64,000 nucleotides of DNA from assembly GCF_000378005.1 (NCBI RefSeq), contig NZ_KB899040.1, positions 938,145 to 1,002,144 on the forward strand, written 5' to 3'. Positions 59,840-64,000 of this stretch are shown in pieces (within the stretch, counting starts at the first letter, position 1; the number at the start of each line of letters is the position of its first letter). Position numbers and translations under genes: made by a program. This DNA comes from Coprothermobacter platensis DSM 11748 (GTDB lineage Bacteria > Coprothermobacterota > Coprothermobacteria > Coprothermobacterales > Coprothermobacteraceae). Below the pieces are notes generated by a model. The model searched no databases. It saw nothing but the letters and a program-made list of their open reading frames with translations, and was not told the origin of the DNA.

Positions 59840-59860
59840 ATGGTGAACATAATTGGCTAA
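59840..59860 (+). CDS. Six-codon leader ORF overlapping the copA start
   Basis: ATG at 59840 follows AGGAGG (59827-59832) by seven bases and encodes MVNIIG, ending with TAA at 59858-59860. The copA TTG at 59853 lies inside this frame (ATTGGCTAA). The only strong SD in the region therefore serves the mini-ORF, not copA. It may couple or regulate copA translation, or mark a one-base indel that separated copA from its original ATG. Confidence 0.45.
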   Translation: MVNIIG

Positions 59861-62033
59861 GAAAGCTGTCGTAGATGTAAGAGGTATGTCTTGTGCGTCA
59901 TGTGTTAATACTGTAAGAACGGCTATCGCTAAAACGCCGGGTGTTATAAATGTTGAGGTAAATTTGGCTACTGATCAGGCGTTTATTGAATACGAAGAAG
60001 ATAAAGTTGATTTAGTGCAGATAGCAAAGAATGTGTCGAAGGTTGGTTATGCACTGGATGTAGATCAAGCGAAAGCAAATGAAGAGTTAGAGCGCATAAA
60101 AGAACAGTTTATTGCCGCTACCTTATTTATGGTTCCTGTAACGGTTCTCATGATTTTACACATGTCAGGGCTTTTGATGTTTCCACATATGGATTTGCTT
60201 GAACTTATGATCTCTGGTTTAGCCGTGGCTACGGCAGGCCAAGAAACCGTAGCCAGAGCATTCAAAGCCCTTTTGCATGGCCAGTGGACCATGGATGTAC
60301 TGATCGCTTTTGGCGTTATCATGTCGGTTCTTTCTGGCGCCATTAGTCTGGTTTACCCCACAGTTTACAGTTTCGCCTCAGTGGGCGCCATGATTCTTTT
60401 CTTCAACCTATTAGGCAAGTATTTAGAAACTTCTGCAAAGAAAAGGGCAGCAAAATCCATAAGGGCCTTATTGGATATAAGGCCGCAGACGGCCCGTATT
60501 ATCGTGGATGGTGTAGAAGTGGAAGTGCCTATTCAGCAGTTAGACCCAGGAGATATTATGGTCGTCAGACCTGGAGAACGTATTCCTACTGATGGCGTTC
60601 TCACCGAAGGTGAATCATATGTTGATGAATCCATGATCACTGGAGAATCAATGCCTGTTCAAAAGGAAATTGGACAAAACGTGATCGGTGGAAGCGTCAA
60701 TTTAGGGAGCCCCATAAAGGTGAAAGCCACAAAAGTCGGAGAGGACACATTCCTTAGCCAGCTCATTGATTTAGTGCAACAGGCTCAAGCAGCAAGGATG
60801 CCCATACAAGATGCTTTAGATAAAGTGATTGCCATATTCGTACCAACGGTAATTTCTTTAGCCGCTTTTACTTTTGTATTCTGGCTCGTGTTTCCACAGT
60901 ACGCTATTAGCGTAAACAACTATCTATCTTCTCTGCTTCCCTGGGTACCTAATGGACTTTCAGGCTTTTCATTGGCTGCGTTTACAGCCATAGCCACATT
61001 GGTGATAGCATGCCCTTGTGCCTTGGGTTTAGCGACCCCAACAGCGGTTATTGTTGCTTCCGGGCTCGCTGCAAGAAACGGCGCTTATTTTAAAGATGGA
61101 TCAGCTTTTCAGCGTTTAGCATCAGTTAACACAGTTGTTTTTGATAAAACAGGCACATTAACAAAAGGGAAACCCACTGTAAGGAAAGTAACATTACTAG
61201 CTGATAATGCCAAAAACATCATGTACAGTATGGCAAAGCAGTCACATCACCCATTATCTAAATCCATTACTGAGTATTTTGAAGAACAGGAAGGATTAAG
61301 AGATATTCTACCTATGGAACATATTAAAGAAACGCCAGGGCTTGGCGTTATTGCAACGTTAAATGGAAAAACCTATGCTCTGGGTAAAGCAAAAACATAT
61401 GATGATATTGAACCTTATGTTTTACCCACAGATAGCACTGTAGCTCTGTATGATGAAACCGACCAGATTTTGCTTGGTGTGGCATCGCTTACTGATCCAC
61501 TCAGAGAAGACGCAATCAAAGCTGTAGAACAGCTAAAGAAAATGGGCATTAAGCCTGTTCTTTTAAGCGGAGACAGAGAAGAAGTAGTAGCAGAAATCGC
61601 ATCGACTGTGGGCATAGATACTTACAAAGGTGGAACACTACCCCAAGACAAAATGGATTTTATTAAAGAACTAAAAGAACAGAATCCTGACGCACTGGTT
61701 GCAATGGTCGGAGATGGCATAAATGATGCACCAGCATTAAGGCTTGCAGACATTGGCATAGCCATGGGAAGTGGAACAGATGTGGCCATAGAATCAGGAG
61801 ACATCGTTCTTTATAAATCGGACATAGACGCTGTAGTAAAAACAATAAAAATAGCTCAGGCGACAAAAGGGAAAATAACTCAAAACCTTTTCTGGGCGTT
61901 TTTCTACAACGTTTTAGCACTTCCTTTGGCAATGGTAGGTGCCATACATCCGGTCATAGCCGAAATTGCTATGGCTTTTAGCTCTGTTACCGTGGTAACA
62001 AATTCTCTGCGGTTAAACCGTATTAAACTGTAA
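59853..62033 (+). CDS. copA: Copper-translocating P1B-type ATPase
   Basis: A 726-residue copper exporter. One N-terminal metal-binding domain has GMSCASC (Cys14, Cys17). Eight membrane helices are arranged as in P1B-ATPases, with the ion-channel CPC at residues 387-389. The phosphorylation site is Asp431 in VFDKTGTLTKGKP. The actuator loop is MITGESMPVQK, the nucleotide domain has SHHPLSKS, and MVGDGINDAPAL is the hinge. The TTG start is forced, because TAA lies immediately upstream in frame; see the leader ORF at 59840. It is followed by a YHS-domain gene and an aspartate racemase gene. Confidence 0.93.
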   Translation: MAKKAVVDVRGMSCASCVNTVRTAIAKTPGVINVEVNLATDQAFIEYEEDKVDLVQIAKNVSKVGYALDVDQAKANEELERIKEQFIAATLFMVPVTVLMILHMSGLLMFPHMDLLELMISGLAVATAGQETVARAFKALLHGQWTMDVLIAFGVIMSVLSGAISLVYPTVYSFASVGAMILFFNLLGKYLETSAKKRAAKSIRALLDIRPQTARIIVDGVEVEVPIQQLDPGDIMVVRPGERIPTDGVLTEGESYVDESMITGESMPVQKEIGQNVIGGSVNLGSPIKVKATKVGEDTFLSQLIDLVQQAQAARMPIQDALDKVIAIFVPTVISLAAFTFVFWLVFPQYAISVNNYLSSLLPWVPNGLSGFSLAAFTAIATLVIACPCALGLATPTAVIVASGLAARNGAYFKDGSAFQRLASVNTVVFDKTGTLTKGKPTVRKVTLLADNAKNIMYSMAKQSHHPLSKSITEYFEEQEGLRDILPMEHIKETPGLGVIATLNGKTYALGKAKTYDDIEPYVLPTDSTVALYDETDQILLGVASLTDPLREDAIKAVEQLKKMGIKPVLLSGDREEVVAEIASTVGIDTYKGGTLPQDKMDFIKELKEQNPDALVAMVGDGINDAPALRLADIGIAMGSGTDVAIESGDIVLYKSDIDAVVKTIKIAQATKGKITQNLFWAFFYNVLALPLAMVGAIHPVIAEIAMAFSSVTVVTNSLRLNRIKL

Positions 62034-62050
62034 GGAAGGAGGTGTTCATA

Positions 62051-62233
62051 GTGAAACACATTGATCCTGTTTGTGGCATGGTGGTTAAGGAAGAATCAGC
62101 TAAAGGCACATTTGAGTATGACGGAAAAACTTATTATTTTTGCTCAGAACAGTGCATGAATGAATTCAAATCAGATCCGGAAAAATACTTAAAGAATGGC
62201 CCCATGGGGCACATGCCTCATAAAGACGAATAA
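62051..62233 (+). CDS. YHS-domain protein
   Basis: A 60-residue metal-binding domain protein. It shows HIDPVCGMVV, FEYDGKTYYFCSEQCMNEFKSDPEKYL, the standard YHS (TRASH-like) pattern with three Cys, plus a Met/His tail (GHMPHKDE) suited to copper. Such domains are often fused to or next to CopA. Start is GTG 62051, eight bases after AAGGAGG. It begins 17 bases after copA, so the two are an operon and the protein may carry copper to or from CopA. Confidence 0.9.
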   Translation: MKHIDPVCGMVVKEESAKGTFEYDGKTYYFCSEQCMNEFKSDPEKYLKNGPMGHMPHKDE

Positions 62234-62244
62234 TCAAAAGAAAC

Positions 62245-62937
62245 ATGGATAAAAAGATTGTAGGCGTAATAGGAGGTATGGGGCCAGAAGCTACAATCGA
62301 TTTATTGAGAAAAATAATACGCTGTAGCAATGCACGGAGTGACCAAGAGCATGTGCATTTGATTATTGACGATAATACAGATATTCCTGACAGAACAGCG
62401 TTCCTTATGGGCAAGGGAGAAAATCCCTTGCCTTTTATTTTGCGATCTGCTATGTTACTACAAAATGCTGGCGTAGACGCAATTTGTATGGCTTGTAACA
62501 CAGCGCACTATTTTGAAAAAGAAATAAAAACGTTTATACAGGTACCATTTATAAGCATAGTGAACAGTACCATTACTTCTCTCCAAGAACATTTTCCGCC
62601 GCCTCAGCGTATCGGCATAGCAGGAACTAAAGGTGTTTTCCTTGCTAACCTATATGGAAACCTGTTAATGCAATCAGGATATATGGTAGTATGTCCACCT
62701 GAGCAAGTACAAAACATGCTCATGGATGTTATCTATGGCATTAAAGGCGGAAACGTACGAGGCGTAATTAATGAAGCTGAAACCTTATTTGAGTGGTATA
62801 AGCGACGCTCTGACGTGGTGCTTTTGGCCTGCACGGAATTACCTATCTTACTGGATTATTTGACAATAGATGTGCCCATAATAGACACTACATTATCACT
62901 GGCACAGGCAATCGTTTCTTTTTGCGAGGCAACATAA
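62245..62937 (+). CDS. Aspartate/glutamate racemase family protein (aspartate racemase)
   Basis: A 230-residue PLP-independent racemase with two catalytic cysteines: MACNTAHYF and LLACTELPIL. The opening VGVIGGMGPEATIDLLRKI is typical of aspartate racemase rather than MurI. It starts eleven bases after the YHS gene with no SD, so its link to copper genes is positional only. It would supply D-aspartate, perhaps for the cell wall, and may add to the alanine racemase in this window. Confidence 0.9.
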   Translation: MDKKIVGVIGGMGPEATIDLLRKIIRCSNARSDQEHVHLIIDDNTDIPDRTAFLMGKGENPLPFILRSAMLLQNAGVDAICMACNTAHYFEKEIKTFIQVPFISIVNSTITSLQEHFPPPQRIGIAGTKGVFLANLYGNLLMQSGYMVVCPPEQVQNMLMDVIYGIKGGNVRGVINEAETLFEWYKRRSDVVLLACTELPILLDYLTIDVPIIDTTLSLAQAIVSFCEAT

Positions 62938-63009
62938 CGTCTCTCATTAATTGCAGCCTTCACACAATAAGTAAGGGGAAAAGGAAGTCTTGGGGGAAAA
63001 TAAAAAAGG
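62938..63009 (-). terminator. Probable end of the rRNA operon
   Basis: On the minus strand the 5S 3' end is followed at once by CCTTTTTTATTTTCC, a U-rich tract. No separate GC-rich hairpin is seen; the 5S terminal stem may act with the U-tract. The rest of the gap up to the racemase stop has no feature. Confidence 0.4.
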
Positions 63010-63133
63010 GGGACTTAGCACCAACCTACTCTCCCGGCAGCTCCCGCACACCAGTACCATCGGCTTCCCTGAGCTTAGCTTCCGGGTTCGGAATGGGTCC
63101 GGGCGTTTCCTCAGGGCATGGGCACTAAGTCCC
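63010..63133 (-). rRNA. rrf: 5S ribosomal RNA
   Basis: On the minus strand the sequence begins GGGACTTAGTGCCC and ends TGCTAAGTCCC, whose ends pair as the terminal helix. Inside are the conserved loop sequences CCCATTCCGAACCCGGAAG and GATGGTACTG. Ends are approximate to a few bases. It lies about 100 bases after the 23S gene in transcription order, with no tRNA between them. Confidence 0.92.
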
Positions 63134-63235
63134 TTTTTACACACTAAACAACTTTAGGAGAAGGTAGTTACGCACAGAAGCTTCAGCTAAGTTAAGATAA
63201 TCCCTACCGTAACTTTAGAAGTGCTTCTTTTAGCG
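63134..63235 (-). other. 23S-5S spacer of the rRNA operon
   Basis: About 100 bases. I see no tRNA. Inverted sequences near 63220-63235 (GAAGTGCTTC and TTTAGCGAAGC) may belong to the processing stem of 23S. Confidence 0.5.
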
Positions 63236-64000
63236 AAGCAAGACCTCGGGCTATTAGTACTGGTCAGCTACACCCATTGCTGGGCTTCCACTTCCAGCCT
63301 ATCTACCGGGTTGTCTTCCCGGGCCCTTACCAGATTAACTCTGTGGGAGTTCTTATCTCGGGATGGACTTCGCGCTTAGATGCTTTCAGCGCTTATTCCT
63401 CCCAGGGTGGCTACCCAGCTCTGCACCTGGCGGTACAACTGGTACACCAGTGCCTGGTCCCTTCCGGTCCTCTCGTACTAGGAAGAGCTCCCCTCAGAAC
63501 TCCTACGCCCGCGGCGGATAAGGACCGAGCTGTCTCACGACGCTCTGAACCCAACTCGCGTGCCTCTTTGATGGGCGAACAGCCCAACCCTTGGGACCTG
63601 CTTCAGCCCCAGGATGAGACGGGTCGACATCGAGGTGCCAAACGGATCCGTCGATATGGACTCTCGGGACCCATTAGCCTGTTATCCCCAGGGTAACTTT
63701 TATCCGTTGATCGGTGGCCTTTCCACTCAGCACCACCGGGTCACTAAGTCCGTGTTTCCACTCTGCTCGAGATGTCTCTCTCGCAGTCAAGCACCCTTAT
63801 GCCTTTGCACTCTTCAGCGGGTTTCCATTCCGCCTGAGGGTACCTTTGAACGCCTCCGTTACTCTTTAGGAGGTGACCGCCCCAGTCAAACTGCCCACCT
63901 GACACTGTCCATGTGCCGGTTTCACGGCTCCACGTTAGAGTTCCGACATCTGCAGGGTGGTATCTCACCGTCGGCTCCTGTACCCCCGAAAGGGTACATT
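63236..64000 (-). rRNA. rrl: 23S ribosomal RNA, 3' part (runs off the window)
   Basis: The minus strand contains highly conserved 23S domain V-VI segments. Read on the plus strand these are CGGGCTATTAGTACTGGTCAG near the 3' end, CCTCCCAGGGTGGCTACCCAG-like, GGTCCTCTCGTACTAGG (the sarcin-ricin loop complement) and GGATCCGTCGATATGGACTC. The 3' end is set approximately at 63236. The 5' part of 23S and the 16S gene should lie beyond position 64000. Confidence 0.95.

Noticed and set aside
63277..63696. A 139-codon open frame on the plus strand
   Set aside because: It is antisense to 23S rRNA; open frames of this kind are a known annotation artefact. Likewise 63744-63968 (minus) and 62922-63128.
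1..64000. CRISPR arrays, insertion sequences, prophage genes, tRNA genes
   Set aside because: No repeat-spacer pattern, transposase, integrase, phage structural gene or cloverleaf was seen in any gap; all gaps are under 300 bases.

Overview
The window looks like a chromosomal core region of a thermophilic, strictly anaerobic, amino-acid- and peptide-fermenting bacterium, most probably Coprothermobacter or a close relative. This is inference. It rests on the four-subunit ferredoxin-dependent pyruvate oxidoreductase, electron-bifurcating NfnAB, superoxide reductase instead of catalase or SOD, an M32 carboxypeptidase, peptidase T, an archaeal-type proline-dehydrogenase-like complex, moderate GC, very tight gene packing and frequent GTG/TTG starts. 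I see no phage, insertion sequence, CRISPR array or tRNA gene. No gap between genes reaches 300 bases.

Layout. 0.1-4.5 kb: dihydrolipoyl dehydrogenase, a D-2-hydroxyacid dehydrogenase, a class I aminotransferase and a HhH DNA glycosylase. 4.6-8.7 kb: tyrS-porCDAB operon (minus). 8.8-15.0 kb: class A PBP, M32 carboxypeptidase, M23 envelope peptidase, a small unknown gene and a thioredoxin-fold lipoprotein. 15.1-18.5 kb: a five-gene FAD/Fe-S amino-acid dehydrogenase complex. 18.6-21.6 kb: MacAB-like efflux operon preceded by a 33-residue membrane peptide. 21.8-22.6 kb: superoxide reductase and a ferritin-like protein. 22.7-29.6 kb: an unknown helical protein, then a compact operon of lytic transglycosylase, uvrC, a surface beta-propeller protein, a PfkB kinase and a MoaD-like protein. 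29.7-33.0 kb: rpsA, an HD phosphohydrolase and recF. 33.1-40.0 kb: membrane protein, NYN-domain protein, YibE/F protein, xth, alr and a periplasmic-binding/HD-GYP receptor. 40.0-43.2 kb: dut facing a folP-folK/folC folate operon. 43.2-47.6 kb: a CofE-like fusion, acylphosphatase, chemoreceptor, sigma factor and putative anti-sigma factor. 47.7-62.9 kb: radical SAM protein, LivJ-like lipoprotein, nfnAB, comB, an MFS exporter, a DUF2089/DUF4097 pair, pepT, rarA with an FAH-family hydrolase, and copA-YHS-aspartate racemase. 63.0-64.0 kb: 5S and the 3' part of 23S rRNA of an rrn operon read on the minus strand from beyond the window end.

How the genes fit together. Peptides cut by PepT and the M32 enzyme yield amino acids. 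Transamination gives 2-oxoacids, and pyruvate feeds POR, which reduces ferredoxin; NfnAB balances ferredoxin, NADH and NADPH. The five-gene FAD/Fe-S complex would add oxidation of proline or a related amino acid. Two themes stand out. First, many genes start only a few bases after a good -10 box and have no Shine-Dalgarno site, so leaderless mRNA looks common, while genes inside operons use strong SD sites. Second, several architectures are unusual: a FolK-FolC fusion, a helical-repeat/CofE-like fusion, a split proline-dehydrogenase alpha subunit, and a copA start that overlaps a six-codon leader ORF.
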